From: Sandaracinobacteroides hominis
Lineage (GTDB): Bacteria; Pseudomonadota; Alphaproteobacteria; Sphingomonadales; Sphingomonadaceae
Direction of reading: 5' to 3'
DNA length: 64,000 nucleotides
NCBI RefSeq assembly: GCF_016464365.1
Contig: NZ_JADCUC010000009.1
Span: 46,376-110,375, forward strand
The notes under the pieces are model-generated. The model did no database searches and had not been told where the DNA came from. It saw only the letters and a list, made by a program, of their open reading frames with translations. Positions 9,543 through 19,104 of this stretch are shown here, one piece after another. Made by a program: the position numbers and the translations under genes. Numbering within the stretch: position 1 is the first letter of the stretch; each line of letters opens with the position of its first letter.

Positions 9543-12335
9543 ATGGCCAATCCTCCGCATCTCTGGCTGATCGACGGCTCGGGTTTCATCTTTCGCGCCT
9601 ATCATCGCCTGCCGCCGCTGACCGACCCGGAGGGGACGCCGGTGGGGGCTGTTTTCGGCTTTACCTCGATGCTGTGGAACCTGATCGAGGGGGCGCGGAA
9701 ATCGCCTGAGGATGACTATCTGGCCGTGATACTCGATGCCGGGAAGCATAGTTTCCGGCATGATCTCTATGCCGACTACAAGGCGAACCGGCCCGATCCG
9801 CCGGAGGATCTGCTGCCGCAGTTTCCGCTGATCCGCGACGCCGTGAACGCCTTGGGCGTGCCCTGCATCGAGAAGGCGGATTTTGAGGCGGACGACCTGA
9901 TCGCCTCTTATGCGGAGGCGGCGATTGCGGCGGGGATGGCCGTTACCATCGTTTCCTCGGACAAGGATCTGATGCAGCTGGTGCGGCCGGGGCTGACCCT
10001 GCTGGACACGATGCAGAACAAGCGCTTCGGCGAGGCCGAGGTGCAGGAGAAATGGGGGGTGCCGCCCACCGCGCTGCTGGAGGTGCTGGCACTGATGGGC
10101 GACAGTGTCGACAATGTGCCCGGCGTGCCGGGGGTTGGGCCGAAGACTGCCGCCGATCTGGTGAACCAGTTCGGGACGGTGGAAGGCGTGCTGGCGAACC
10201 TGGACCAGATCAAGCGGCCGAAGCTGCGGGAGAATCTGGAGATCCATGCCGAGGCGGCGCGGCTGTCGCGGGTGCTGGTGGATCTGAAGCGCGACATGCC
10301 CTTGGAGCCGCCGCTGGAGGCTTTGAAGCTGGAGGGCGGCGAGGACCGGGAGAAGCTGGCGGCGTTCCTCGCGAAACATGGATTCAGATCACTGCTGGCG
10401 AAGCTGGGGGATGTGGGGCGGTCGGCGGCCTCGACGATTGCAAAGCCGAAGGAAGAGCTGGAGGCGGATGCGCCGGCCGACGTGCCGTTCGACCTGGACA
10501 GCTATGAGACGGTGGTGACGCTGGAGCGGCTGCACTGGTGGCTGGATGAAGCGCGGCGCGTGGGTGTGGTCGCATTCGACACCGAGACGACGAGCCTGGA
10601 TGCGATGCGGGCCGATCTGGTGGGTTTCTCGCTGGCGACCGCTGCCGGCAAGGCCTGCTATGTGCCGGTGGGGCATGTTTCGGGCACCGGGCTGCTGGCG
10701 GAGCCGGTGGAGCAGCTGTCTGTGGGGCTGGCGCTGGAGCCGTTGAAAGCACTTCTGGAAGACCCTGCCGTGCTGAAGGTGGGGCAGAATCTGAAGTATG
10801 ACATGCTGGTGCTGGCCCGGCATGGAATCTCCATTGCGCCGTTCGACGATACGATGCTGCTGTCCTATGCGCTGGCGGGCGGGATGCCGGGCGGGCATGG
10901 GATGGACGAGCTGTCGCAGCGGCATCTGGGGCATACGCCGGTGCAGTTCGGCGAAGTGGCGGGACAGGGTAAAAGCTTCATCGGCTTTGCCGCCGTGGGC
11001 CTGCCGCAGGCGACCCGCTATGCAGCCGAGGATGCCGATGTGACGCTGCGGCTGTGGCAGAAGCTGAAGCCGCGGCTGTGGCGGGAGCAGGTGACGCGCC
11101 CCTATGAATGGTGCGACCGGCCGCTGGTGCCGGTGCTGGCGCGGATGGAGCGCGCCGGCGTGCAGGTGGACCGGGTGGAGCTGGCGCGGATGTCCGCCGA
11201 GTTTGCCGGCGAGATGGCGCGGCTGGAGGGCGAGGTGCATGGTCTCGCCGGGCAGCCCTTCACGCTGGGCAGCCCGAAGCAGCTGGGCGACATATTGTTC
11301 GAGAAGATGGGATTGCCGGGCGGGAAGAAGGGCAAATCCGGGCAATATTCGACCGACGTGACCGAGATGGAGCGGCTGGCCGGCGACGGTGTGGAGATTG
11401 CGCGGAAGATCCTGGACTGGCGGCAGGTTTCGAAGCTGCGCTCTACCTATACGGAAGCCTTGCAGCAGCAGATCAACCCGGAGACCGGGCGGGTGCACAC
11501 CAGCTATTCGATGGCGGTGGCGTCTACCGGGCGGCTGGCTTCTACCGATCCGAACCTGCAGAATATTCCCATCCGCACCGAGATGGGGCGGCGGATTCGC
11601 GATGCCTTCGTGGCGGAGCCGGGGAATGTGATCCTGGCGGCGGACTATAACCAGATCGAGCTGCGGCTGATGGCGCATATCGCCGAGGTGCCGGAGCTGA
11701 AGGCGGCCTATGCGAACGGCGACGACATCCATGCGCTGACGGCGCGGCAGATTTTCGGGCTGGCACCGGACGCGCCGGTGGACCGGGATGCGCGCGGGCG
11801 GGCGAAGACGATCAACTTCTCGATCATCTATGGGATTTCCGCATTCGGGCTGGCGCAGCGGCTGGGGATCGGGCGGGGCGAGGCTGCCGATTTTATCGAG
11901 CGTTATCTGGACCGCTATCCGGGCATTCGCCGCTATATGGCGGAGACCGTGCACAAGGTGCGCGAGGATGCCTTCGTGACGACGCTGTATGGCCGGCGAA
12001 TCCATGTGCCGATGATTCGATCCAAGGTGCAATCGGAGCGGGCCGGGGCCGAGCGGGCGGCGATCAATGCGCCTGTGCAGGGGACGGCGGCCGATATCAT
12101 CAAGCGGGCGATGGTGCGGATGGACGACGCACTTGCGGAGGCCGGCTTGACGCGGACGCGGATGCTGCTTCAGGTGCACGATGAACTGGTGTTCGAGGTG
12201 GCCGAGGGGGAAATTGCCCGGGCATCCGAGGTCATCCGGGAAGTTATGGAATCTGCCGCTGGTCCGGCGCTTCAGCTGACTGTTCCGCTGGGGGTCGAGA
12301 TCGGAACCGGGGCAAATTGGGGAGCCGCACATTGA
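9543..12335 (+). CDS. polA: DNA polymerase I
   Basis: 930 residues with all three domains. The 5'-nuclease domain (about 1-290) contains LWLIDGSGFIFRAYH, the FEADDLIA acidic cluster and the PGVPGVGPKTA helix-hairpin-helix. The 3'-5' exonuclease looks active: FDTETTSLD (motif I), NLKYDMLVLARHG (II) and YAAEDADVTLRL (III). The polymerase motifs are DYNQIELRLMAH (A), RGRAKTINFSIIYG (B) and QVHDELVFEV (C). It works in Okazaki fragment processing and excision repair. It is divergent from the orphan membrane protein and overlaps the next gene by 4 bases. Confidence 0.97.
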   Translation: MANPPHLWLIDGSGFIFRAYHRLPPLTDPEGTPVGAVFGFTSMLWNLIEGARKSPEDDYLAVILDAGKHSFRHDLYADYKANRPDPPEDLLPQFPLIRDAVNALGVPCIEKADFEADDLIASYAEAAIAAGMAVTIVSSDKDLMQLVRPGLTLLDTMQNKRFGEAEVQEKWGVPPTALLEVLALMGDSVDNVPGVPGVGPKTAADLVNQFGTVEGVLANLDQIKRPKLRENLEIHAEAARLSRVLVDLKRDMPLEPPLEALKLEGGEDREKLAAFLAKHGFRSLLAKLGDVGRSAASTIAKPKEELEADAPADVPFDLDSYETVVTLERLHWWLDEARRVGVVAFDTETTSLDAMRADLVGFSLATAAGKACYVPVGHVSGTGLLAEPVEQLSVGLALEPLKALLEDPAVLKVGQNLKYDMLVLARHGISIAPFDDTMLLSYALAGGMPGGHGMDELSQRHLGHTPVQFGEVAGQGKSFIGFAAVGLPQATRYAAEDADVTLRLWQKLKPRLWREQVTRPYEWCDRPLVPVLARMERAGVQVDRVELARMSAEFAGEMARLEGEVHGLAGQPFTLGSPKQLGDILFEKMGLPGGKKGKSGQYSTDVTEMERLAGDGVEIARKILDWRQVSKLRSTYTEALQQQINPETGRVHTSYSMAVASTGRLASTDPNLQNIPIRTEMGRRIRDAFVAEPGNVILAADYNQIELRLMAHIAEVPELKAAYANGDDIHALTARQIFGLAPDAPVDRDARGRAKTINFSIIYGISAFGLAQRLGIGRGEAADFIERYLDRYPGIRRYMAETVHKVREDAFVTTLYGRRIHVPMIRSKVQSERAGAERAAINAPVQGTAADIIKRAMVRMDDALAEAGLTRTRMLLQVHDELVFEVAEGEIARASEVIREVMESAAGPALQLTVPLGVEIGTGANWGAAH

Positions 12336-13114
12336 AGCCTTTCGTTCTGCTTTCGCCTGCCCTGCTGATCGCGGCCTGCGCCACGGCGCAAACGGCACCG
12401 ACACCGCCTGCGCCGCCGGCTGCGCCCGCTGCTCCGGCCGCGCCGATGGCGCCTGAGCCGCCCGTTGCCCCGGCCGCCGCGCCGGCCGGCCCGGCGCAGC
12501 AGGCGCCGGTGCTGCCGCTGCGCGCGCCCAAGACCTTCATCTGCTCGGATGGGCAGACGGGGACGATCGACCATGACGAGGCCGCCGGAATCCTGCGCGT
12601 GGTGCGCGACGGCGAGGTGCTGGCGCTGCAGGAGCTGGTGGGGACGACGCCGAAGCGCTTTGTGACCGGGGCCGATACTGTCGATCTGGACGGCAATACC
12701 GCGATCATCCGCCGGGGATTTGGCCGCAAGGCGCAGGCTGTGGCGACCTGCAAGCAGCTACCGGATGCGCCGGTGCGCGGAACGATCTGGGGCACGGTGA
12801 ACAAGCTGGACCGGATGGCGCTGCCCAGCGGATCGAAGGTGAAGGTACTGCTGGTGGATGCCGCGCGCGCCGATGCGCCTGGCGTGGAGCTGGCGTCGAT
12901 TTCGATCGTGACGCGCGGCAACCAGGTGCCGCTGAACTATCTGCTGACCTATCCGGAGAATCTGGAGCCCAAGCCGATGACCTATCGGCTGCAGGCGCGG
13001 ATCGAGGCGCCGGACGGCAAGCTGATGTTTATCACCGACACCGCTACCTTCGTGCTGGAGTCGGAGAAGCCGCAGCCGCCGGTCGAGCTGATGGTTGTGC
13101 GGGCGGGCGGCTGA
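12332..13114 (+). CDS. MliC-like/YbaY-like lipoprotein
   Basis: 260 residues, starting at a TTG that overlaps the polA stop; GGGGAG lies 8 nt upstream. The N-terminus is a lipoprotein signal (MKPFVLLSPALLIAAC, Cys at 16), followed by an Ala/Pro-rich linker. Residues about 60-145 (TFICSDGQTGTIDHDEA ... ATCKQLP) resemble MliC, the membrane-bound inhibitor of C-type lysozyme. Residues about 150-250 (VRGTIWGTVNKLDRMALPSG ... YRLQARIEAPDG) match the YbaY family. It is therefore a two-domain envelope lipoprotein. The domain calls rest on pattern recognition only. Confidence 0.7.
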   Translation: MKPFVLLSPALLIAACATAQTAPTPPAPPAAPAAPAAPMAPEPPVAPAAAPAGPAQQAPVLPLRAPKTFICSDGQTGTIDHDEAAGILRVVRDGEVLALQELVGTTPKRFVTGADTVDLDGNTAIIRRGFGRKAQAVATCKQLPDAPVRGTIWGTVNKLDRMALPSGSKVKVLLVDAARADAPGVELASISIVTRGNQVPLNYLLTYPENLEPKPMTYRLQARIEAPDGKLMFITDTATFVLESEKPQPPVELMVVRAGG

Positions 13115-13189
13115 GCGGGCGTTTTGCCTTGAAACGCCGGGCGCAGCCCGCACGTGCGATTGCGCGCCCCAGCTGATGCGAGGACCTGC

Positions 13190-14092
13190 GTGGAACGCGA
13201 AACTGCACTGAACGGCTGGCTTGTCGTGGACAAGCCGGTGGGTCCGACGTCTGCGCAGGTGGTCGGCAAGCTGAAGTGGGCGCTCAGGAACGGCGGGCAT
13301 GGGAAGCCGAAGATCGGGCATGGGGGGACTTTGGACCCGCTGGCCTCTGGCGTGTTGCCGATTGCACTGGGCGAGGCAACGAAGCTGGCGGGGTATCTGC
13401 TGAACGGGCCGAAGGCCTATCGGTTCACGCTGGCGTTCGGGGCGGCGACGGCGACCGACGATGCCGAGGGTGCGATTGTGGCAACCAGCGATGTGCGGCC
13501 CGATGCGGCGGCGATTGCGGCCGTGCTGCCGGCCTTCACCGGGCCGATCCGGCAGCGGCCGCCGGCCTATTCGGCGCTGAAGGTGGACGGAGAGCGCGCC
13601 TATGCCCTGGCGCGGGCCGGGGAGGCGGTGGAGCTGGCCGAGCGGGAGGTGACGATCCTGCAGCTGACATGCGAATCGGTGGAGGCTGACGCTGCGACCT
13701 TCCATGTGCGGTGTACGAAAGGCACCTATGTGCGGAGCCTGGCGCGGGATCTGGCGCTGGCTTTGGGCAGCGTGGGGCATGTTTCGGCGCTGAGGCGCAC
13801 GGAAGCGGGGCCTTTCCGGCTGGAACAGGCGCTGAGCCTAGACAAATGCGTGGAAGTCGTGCATGGCCCCGCGCCTGAACAGGCCCTTTTGCCACTGACA
13901 GCCGGACTGGACGACATCCCGGTCCTGACTGTCGACCCTCAGGAAGCTGCCGCGCTGAAGCAAGGGCGACGCATTCTGAGGCCCCGCGTAAAGCCCGGCC
14001 AATATATCGCAACCCTCGGGCCTGTTCCGGTTGCGCTGGTGGAGGTTTTGCAAGGCGATGTGAAAGTCGTGAGGGGATTCAACCTGCTGTAG
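13190..14092 (+). CDS. truB: tRNA pseudouridine(55) synthase
   Basis: 300 residues. It makes pseudouridine-55 in the T-loop of elongator tRNAs. The catalytic motif [16 protein letters not shown] carries the essential Asp, and the N-terminal [17 protein letters not shown] and [13 protein letters not shown] segments are typical. The GTG at 13190 is chosen because GAGGA lies 5 nt upstream and the family begins close to the GWLVVDKP block; an earlier GTG at 13154 has no such site. The stop overlaps the rpsO ribosome-binding site, so truB, rpsO and pnp are probably co-transcribed. Confidence 0.95.
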   Translation: MERETALNGWLVVDKPVGPTSAQVVGKLKWALRNGGHGKPKIGHGGTLDPLASGVLPIALGEATKLAGYLLNGPKAYRFTLAFGAATATDDAEGAIVATSDVRPDAAAIAAVLPAFTGPIRQRPPAYSALKVDGERAYALARAGEAVELAEREVTILQLTCESVEADAATFHVRCTKGTYVRSLARDLALALGSVGHVSALRRTEAGPFRLEQALSLDKCVEVVHGPAPEQALLPLTAGLDDIPVLTVDPQEAAALKQGRRILRPRVKPGQYIATLGPVPVALVEVLQGDVKVVRGFNLL

Positions 14093-14102
14093 GAGATCCA
14101 CG

Positions 14103-14372
14103 ATGTCGATCACTGTTGAGCAAAAAGCCGCTGTTATTGCCGAACACGCCCGCGAAGCCGGCGACACCGGCAGCCCGGAAGTCCAGGTCGCCATCCTGAC
14201 CGCGCGCATCCAGAATCTGACCGAGCACTTCAAGACCCACGCGAAGGACAACCACTCGCGCCGCGGCCTGCTGATGCTGGTGAACAACCGCCGCTCGCTT
14301 CTCGATTATCTGAAGCGCAAGGACGCTTCGCGCTATCAGGCGCTGATCGCCAAGCTGGGCCTGCGCAAGTAA
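14103..14372 (+). CDS. rpsO: 30S ribosomal protein S15
   Basis: 89 residues, exactly the usual S15 length. It has the family blocks [32 protein letters not shown] and [13 protein letters not shown], and ends KLGLRK. S15 binds the central domain of 16S rRNA and nucleates platform assembly. AGGAG at 14091-14095 overlaps the truB stop codon. It lies upstream of pnp, the order conserved in many proteobacteria. Confidence 0.97.
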   Translation: MSITVEQKAAVIAEHAREAGDTGSPEVQVAILTARIQNLTEHFKTHAKDNHSRRGLLMLVNNRRSLLDYLKRKDASRYQALIAKLGLRK

Positions 14373-14378
14373 TTCCGA

Positions 14379-14403
14379 AAGGGCGCCCCGAAAGGGCGCC
14401 CTT
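14379..14403 (+). terminator. rpsO-pnp intercistronic hairpin (terminator or attenuator)
   Basis: Perfect 10-bp stem AAGGGCGCCC / GGGCGCCCTT with a 5-nt loop, 7 nt after the rpsO stop. Only a short CTTCCTG tract follows, so partial termination or RNA processing is more likely than a full stop, as known between rpsO and pnp in enterics. Confidence 0.65.
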
Positions 14404-14551
14404 CCTGTAACCGGCCCGGCGTATCCGGGACTTTGGCGCATGAGCGCCGCCCTGCCGAGGCGGGGCATTACCGAGAGGCCCTGAATGGTTTGGGGCCCTC
14501 ACGTCCGAACCGCCTCTGGCATTGGGGTCAGAGGCATGGAGAGTGCATCTG

Positions 14552-16870
14552 ATGTTTACTATTGCCAAGCAATCCATCGAGTGGGGCGGCCGCACGCTGA
14601 CCCTCGAAACGGGCAAGGTTGCCCGCCAGGCCGACGGCGCCGTCATGGCGACCTACGGCGAGACCGTGGTGCTGTGCGCCGTGACCGCAGCCAAGAGCGT
14701 AAAGGAAGGCCAGGACTTCTTTCCGCTGACCGTCCACTATCAGGAGAAGTTCTCTGCTGCGGGTCGCATCCCCGGCGGCTTCTTCAAGCGCGAGCGTGGT
14801 GCGACCGAGCATGAAACGCTGACCAGCCGCCTGATCGACCGCCCTGTGCGGCCGCTGTTCCCGGAAGGCTTCTATAACGAAGTCAACGTGATCGCGCAGG
14901 TTCTCTCCTATGATGGCGAGAATGAAGCCGACATCGTGGCGATGATCGCTGCCTCTGCGGCGCTGACGCTGTCGGGCGTGCCCTTCATGGGCCCGATCGC
15001 CGCTGCCCGCGTTGGCTTTGCCGATGGCGAATATCAGCTGAACCCCTCCAAGGAGCAGCTGAAGGAAGGCCGCCTCGATCTCGTCGTCGCCGGTACGCAT
15101 GATGCGGTGATGATGGTCGAATCCGAAGCCAAGGAGCTTTCGGAAGACGAGATGCTGGGCGCGGTGATGTTTGCGCATCGCTCGATCCAGCCGGTGATCA
15201 ACGCGATCATTGGCCTGGCTGAAAAGGCCGCCAAGGAGCCGTGGGAACTGAAGATCGCGGACGACAGCGACATGCTGGCCAACATCCGCGCCACCGTGGG
15301 CGCCGACATCGCTGCTGCCTACAAGATCACGCAGAAGTCCGCCCGCGTGGCTGCCCTGGCGGATGCGAAGGCAAAGGCGAAGCCGCTCTATGCCGATGCC
15401 GACAGCGCAACGCAGCAGAAGGCCGGCAAGCTCTTCAAGAAGCTGGAAGGCGAAATCGTCCGTGGCGCGATCCTGAAGGACGGCAGCCGCATCGACGGCC
15501 GCGACACCAAGACCATCCGTCCGATCCTGGGCGAAGTCGGCTTCCTGCCGCGCACCCATGGTTCGGCGCTGTTCACCCGCGGTGAAACGCAGGCGATCGT
15601 CACCACGACGCTGGGCACGGCCGACGCCGAGCAGATGATCGATGGCCTGGACGGGCTGAAGTATGAGCGCTTCATGCTGCACTACAACTTCCCGCCCTAT
15701 TCGGTCGGCGAAGTGGGCCGCTTCGGCGCCCCCGGTCGTCGGGAAGTGGGCCATGGCAAGCTGGCCTGGCGCGCCATCCACCCGATGCTGCCGTCGAAGG
15801 AAGAGTTCCCCTATACCATCCGCCTGCTGTCGGACATCACCGAGTCGAACGGCTCGTCTTCGATGGCGACGGTCTGCGGCGGTTCGCTGGCGCTGATGGA
15901 TGCGGGCGTTCCGCTGAAGCGTCCGGTGGCTGGCATCGCCATGGGCCTGATCCTGGAAGGCAAGGATTTTGCGGTTCTGTCGGACATTCTGGGTGATGAA
16001 GATCATCTGGGCGACATGGACTTCAAGGTGGCCGGCACCAGCGAAGGCATCACCAGCCTGCAGATGGACATCAAGATCGCCGGGATCACCGAAGAGATCA
16101 TGAAGGTGGCCCTTGCGCAGGCGAAGGATGGCCGCGCACACATCCTGGGTGAAATGGCCAAGGCCATCACCGAGGTCCGCACGGAAATGTCGGCGCATGC
16201 GCCGCGCATCGAAACGATGAGCGTGCCCAAGGACAAGATCCGCGACATCATCGGCACCGGCGGCAAGGTGATCCGCGAGATCGTCGCCACGACCGGCGCC
16301 AAGGTGGACATCGAGGACGACGGCACGGTGAAGATCGCGTCGGCCGATCCGGAGAAGATCCAGGCCGCGCGCGACTGGATCAACGGCATCATCCAGGAGC
16401 CGGAAGTCGGCAAGATCTACACCGGCAAGGTTGTGGGCATGCCCGAGTTCGGCGCGTTCGTGAACTTCATGGGGGCCAAGGACGGCCTCGTCCACATCTC
16501 GGAAATCAAGAACGAGCGCGTGGCGAACGTGAAGGAAGTGCTGACCGAAGGCCAGACCGTCAAGGTGAAGGTGATCGGCATCGACGATCGCGGCAAGGTG
16601 AAGCTGTCGATGCGTCTGGTCGATCAGGACACCGGCGAAGAGCTGCCCGATACCCGCCCGGCACGCGAGCCGCGGGAAGGTGGCGACCGAGAGCGTTCCG
16701 ATCGTGGCCCGCGCCGCGATGGCGACCGGGGTCCGCGCCGGGATGGTGGACGTGACGGCGGCCGTGACCGTGGCCCCCGCCGCGACGGCGGCAATCGGGA
16801 ACGCCGCGAGCGGGAACCGGAAGGCGGCGACGCGCCGCTGCCGGCCTTCCTGACCGGGAACGACGACTAA
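14552..16870 (+). CDS. pnp: Polyribonucleotide nucleotidyltransferase
   Basis: 772 residues. This 3'-5' phosphorolytic exoribonuclease is a degradosome component. It has two RNase PH domains (about 1-230 and 310-545; [19 protein letters not shown] in the second), a KH domain ([15 protein letters not shown], about 560-615) and an S1 domain ([17 protein letters not shown], about 625-695). The C-terminal ~75 residues are an R/D/G-rich tail with [13 protein letters not shown] repeats, a likely disordered RNA- or RNase E-binding tail. The ATG at 14552 has GGAGAG 8-9 nt upstream. A strong terminator follows. Confidence 0.97.
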   Translation: MFTIAKQSIEWGGRTLTLETGKVARQADGAVMATYGETVVLCAVTAAKSVKEGQDFFPLTVHYQEKFSAAGRIPGGFFKRERGATEHETLTSRLIDRPVRPLFPEGFYNEVNVIAQVLSYDGENEADIVAMIAASAALTLSGVPFMGPIAAARVGFADGEYQLNPSKEQLKEGRLDLVVAGTHDAVMMVESEAKELSEDEMLGAVMFAHRSIQPVINAIIGLAEKAAKEPWELKIADDSDMLANIRATVGADIAAAYKITQKSARVAALADAKAKAKPLYADADSATQQKAGKLFKKLEGEIVRGAILKDGSRIDGRDTKTIRPILGEVGFLPRTHGSALFTRGETQAIVTTTLGTADAEQMIDGLDGLKYERFMLHYNFPPYSVGEVGRFGAPGRREVGHGKLAWRAIHPMLPSKEEFPYTIRLLSDITESNGSSSMATVCGGSLALMDAGVPLKRPVAGIAMGLILEGKDFAVLSDILGDEDHLGDMDFKVAGTSEGITSLQMDIKIAGITEEIMKVALAQAKDGRAHILGEMAKAITEVRTEMSAHAPRIETMSVPKDKIRDIIGTGGKVIREIVATTGAKVDIEDDGTVKIASADPEKIQAARDWINGIIQEPEVGKIYTGKVVGMPEFGAFVNFMGAKDGLVHISEIKNERVANVKEVLTEGQTVKVKVIGIDDRGKVKLSMRLVDQDTGEELPDTRPAREPREGGDRERSDRGPRRDGDRGPRRDGGRDGGRDRGPRRDGGNRERREREPEGGDAPLPAFLTGNDD

Positions 16871-16873
16871 GGG

Positions 16874-16904
16874 AAAGGGGGCCGGTTTCGGCCCCCTTTT
16901 CTTT
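16874..16904 (+). terminator. Intrinsic terminator of pnp
   Basis: Perfect 11-bp stem AAAGGGGGCCG / CGGCCCCCTTT with a GTTT loop, followed by a T-rich run (TTTTCTTTT). This is the strongest terminator in the window and ends the truB-rpsO-pnp transcription unit. Confidence 0.9.
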
Positions 16905-16953
16905 TGGGCTGGATGGCCCGATGAACGTCGCAACGGCTTCCGGGGAGGTTGCG

Positions 16954-17820
16954 ATGAAGTTCGGCTTGTTGGCTGCCGTAGTGCTGGGGTCTGCGGTGCA
17001 GGCTCAGGTGACGCTTGGGCCCGGCACTGGCTATCGGATTGATGAGCCTATGCCGCGGCCGGCTGAGGCCAAGCTGGTGTGGGCGGACGAGTTTGAGGGG
17101 CCGGCGCTGGATACGGGCAAGTGGGCCTATGAGACGGCCTTCAACAAGCCCGGCTGGTTCAATGACGAGAAGCAGTATTATGCCGCCGAGCGTTCGAAGA
17201 ATGTGCGGATCGAGGGCGGCAAGCTGGTGCTGGAGGCGCATCGGGAGTCTACCGCGAATTTCCCGGATAGCGGCGGGCAGGCCTATACGTCGGGGCGGCT
17301 GACGACCGCCGGGCTGCACAGCTGGACCTATGGCTATTATGAAATCCGGGCGAAGCTGCCCTGTGCGCGGGGGACGTGGCCGGCGATCTGGATGATGCCG
17401 GCGACCAAGTCCCAATGGCCCGAGGGCGGCGAGATCGACATCATGGAGCATGTGGGGATGGACCCGCGCATCATCCATGCGAACTTGCACACCGGGCTGT
17501 TCAACCATGCCAAGGGGACGCAGCGTGGGGCCTCCGTGCCGCTGCCAACGGCCTGCGACGCTTTCCACGACTATCAGATGGACTGGCGGCCCGGATCGAT
17601 CACCATCGGTATCGACGGCACGGCCTTCTTCCGGGTGCTGGACAACCAGCCCGGCGGCAAGGGCGCCTGGCCGTTCGAGGCGCCGTTCCATCTGATCCTG
17701 AACCTGGCCATGGGCGGCAACTGGGCCGGGCAGAAGGGGATCGACGACGAGGCCTTGCCGCAGCGCATGGAAGTGGACCATGTGCGCGTCTGGCAGACCA
17801 AAGCGGAGGCATCGAAGTGA
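16954..17820 (+). CDS. Secreted GH16 family glycoside hydrolase (beta-glucanase type)
   Basis: 288 residues. It has a signal peptide (MKFGLLAAVVLGSAVQA-Q). The GH16 active site is visible as GGEIDIMEHVG, the E-x-D-x-x-E motif with nucleophile and acid/base glutamates. LVWADEFEG near the start and WPAIWMMP before the active site are typical of laminarinase/lichenase-type members that cut beta-1,3 or mixed-link glucans. GGGGAGG upstream supports the ATG at 16954 over the one at 16921. The stop overlaps the GTG of the next gene. Exact glucan specificity is unknown. Confidence 0.88.
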   Translation: MKFGLLAAVVLGSAVQAQVTLGPGTGYRIDEPMPRPAEAKLVWADEFEGPALDTGKWAYETAFNKPGWFNDEKQYYAAERSKNVRIEGGKLVLEAHRESTANFPDSGGQAYTSGRLTTAGLHSWTYGYYEIRAKLPCARGTWPAIWMMPATKSQWPEGGEIDIMEHVGMDPRIIHANLHTGLFNHAKGTQRGASVPLPTACDAFHDYQMDWRPGSITIGIDGTAFFRVLDNQPGGKGAWPFEAPFHLILNLAMGGNWAGQKGIDDEALPQRMEVDHVRVWQTKAEASK

Positions 17821-18467
17821 AGCTCTATATCGCGAACCGTCGCTATTCCTCCTGGTCGCTGCGGGGGTGGCTGGCTGCGAAGCAGTCCGGCCTGCCCTTT
17901 GAAGAGGTGATGGTGGACATCTATGCCGACGGCTGGGCGGCGCAGAAGACCGAGGGCGTGTTTGGCGAGGGCAACAGCCGCGTGCCGATCCTGGAGGATG
18001 ATGGCGCGGTCGTGTGGAACGCGCTGGCCATCATCGACTGGCTGGACCGGAAATCCGGGGGCACGAAATTCTGGCCCACGGAGCCGAAGGCGCGGGCCTT
18101 TGCGACCTCCATTGCGGCGGAGATGCAGGCCGGCTTCCTGCCGCTGCGGCAGAATTGCCCGATGAACTGCATGCGGCATTATCCGGGCTGGACGGTGGCC
18201 CCCGATGCGGAGGCCGATGTGGCGCGGATCGACTGGCTGTGGCGCACCGCCATCGAGCGGTTCGGGGGGCCCTGGCTGGGCGGGGCCGAATGGGGAGGGG
18301 CCGATATCCTGTTCTCCGCCGTGGTGAGCCGGCTGACGACCTATGATGTGAAGCTGAGCCCGCTCTCTGACGCGTATCGGGCGCGGGCGATCGCACATCC
18401 GCTGGTGGCGGAGTGGATCGCGGCGGCGGCGGATGAGACGCGGTTGTTGCCGCACTATGAGTTTTAG
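17817..18467 (+). CDS. Glutathione S-transferase family protein
   Basis: 216 residues, from a GTG overlapping the upstream stop (GTGA). The N-terminal thioredoxin-like domain starts KLYIANRRYSSWSLRGWLA, with SSWSLR as the probable glutathione-activating loop, and has GNSRVPILEDDG with the cis-proline and VVWNALAIIDWLD. The C-terminal helical domain follows. This spelling is closest to YfcF-like transferases. It uses glutathione on electrophiles or peroxides in the cytoplasm. Its coupling to a secreted glycanase has no obvious functional reason. Confidence 0.85.
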   Translation: MKLYIANRRYSSWSLRGWLAAKQSGLPFEEVMVDIYADGWAAQKTEGVFGEGNSRVPILEDDGAVVWNALAIIDWLDRKSGGTKFWPTEPKARAFATSIAAEMQAGFLPLRQNCPMNCMRHYPGWTVAPDAEADVARIDWLWRTAIERFGGPWLGGAEWGGADILFSAVVSRLTTYDVKLSPLSDAYRARAIAHPLVAEWIAAAADETRLLPHYEF

Positions 18468-18474
18468 GTTTTTT

Positions 18475-18534
18475 GCCTCCGGCGGGCAGGGCTCTGCCCT
18501 GCACCCGGCAGGGAAATGATTTCCCTGCACCCTC
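18475..18534 (+). repeat. 3'-end double-hairpin repeat (copy 2)
   Basis: Starts 7 bases after the GST stop. GCCTCCGG, stem GCAGGGC-tct-GCCCTGC, linker ACCCGG, stem CAGGGAAAT-g-ATTTCCCTG, tail CACCCTC. Same layout as 1388-1445 with different stem bases that still pair. Confidence 0.75.
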
Positions 18535-18614
18535 GGAATGGGTTCCGGATCGCATAGTTTGGCGCGGCGAAGATATTCGGATGCCTGCGGCGCAGGTTGG
18601 AAACTCTGCTGCCG

Positions 18615-19052
18615 TTAGAGCGTGAAACGGTATCCGCGGCGGTCCAGCACCAGGCCGATATCGGGGTAGGTGCAGACGTCGATTTCGGGATTGTTGGGGC
18701 CGATGGCGAGGAATGTTGCCGGCTCGGCGGAGCGATTTTGCAGGTGATGACCGTTGGCTTCGCCGGCCTTGAAGGTGGCGATGTGGCCGGCGGTGAGGAT
18801 GGCTTCGCCGTCGTCCTCGACCAGCACCAGCTCCCCGGAGAGCACCACCACCATCTCGTCTTCGGCGGAGTGCCAGTGGCGCTGGCTGGACCAGGCGCCG
18901 GGGGTGAGGGTGCAGAGGTTGGCGCCGAACTGCGAGAGGCCGACTGCCTCTGCAATGTCGAGCCAGCTGCGTCCTTCGACGGCGCGGTCGTGCGGCGGCG
19001 GGTAGCTCGTCCGCGCGATGACCGTGAGCGATTCGAGATCGACCTTCGGCAT
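18615..19052 (-). CDS. Cupin-domain protein
   Basis: 145 residues with a single cupin barrel. Motif 1 is seen as [19 protein letters not shown] (metal-binding H-x-H and E) and motif 2 as [18 protein letters not shown]. There is no signal peptide. Small cupins of this kind bind a metal and may act as isomerases, dioxygenases or sensors; nothing here decides which. The gene is divergent from dapE with a 52-bp gap. The 70 bp after its stop hold part of a hairpin repeat belonging to the GST gene on the other strand. Confidence 0.75.
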   Translation of the reverse strand: MPKVDLESLTVIARTSYPPPHDRAVEGRSWLDIAEAVGLSQFGANLCTLTPGAWSSQRHWHSAEDEMVVVLSGELVLVEDDGEAILTAGHIATFKAGEANGHHLQNRSAEPATFLAIGPNNPEIDVCTYPDIGLVLDRRGYRFTL

Positions 19053-19104
19053 GCGCGCAAGGTGCCCGCTTGCGGGGCGCGCGGCAAGATGTCAGCAGAG
19101 GCCC

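Noticed and set aside
10389..12404. 671-codon minus-strand frame opposite polA
   Set aside because: Arg/His/Pro-rich shadow of polA with no motif; polA is certain on the other strand.
14528..16933. 801-codon minus-strand frame opposite pnp
   Set aside because: Shadow of pnp; composition is unlike a real protein.
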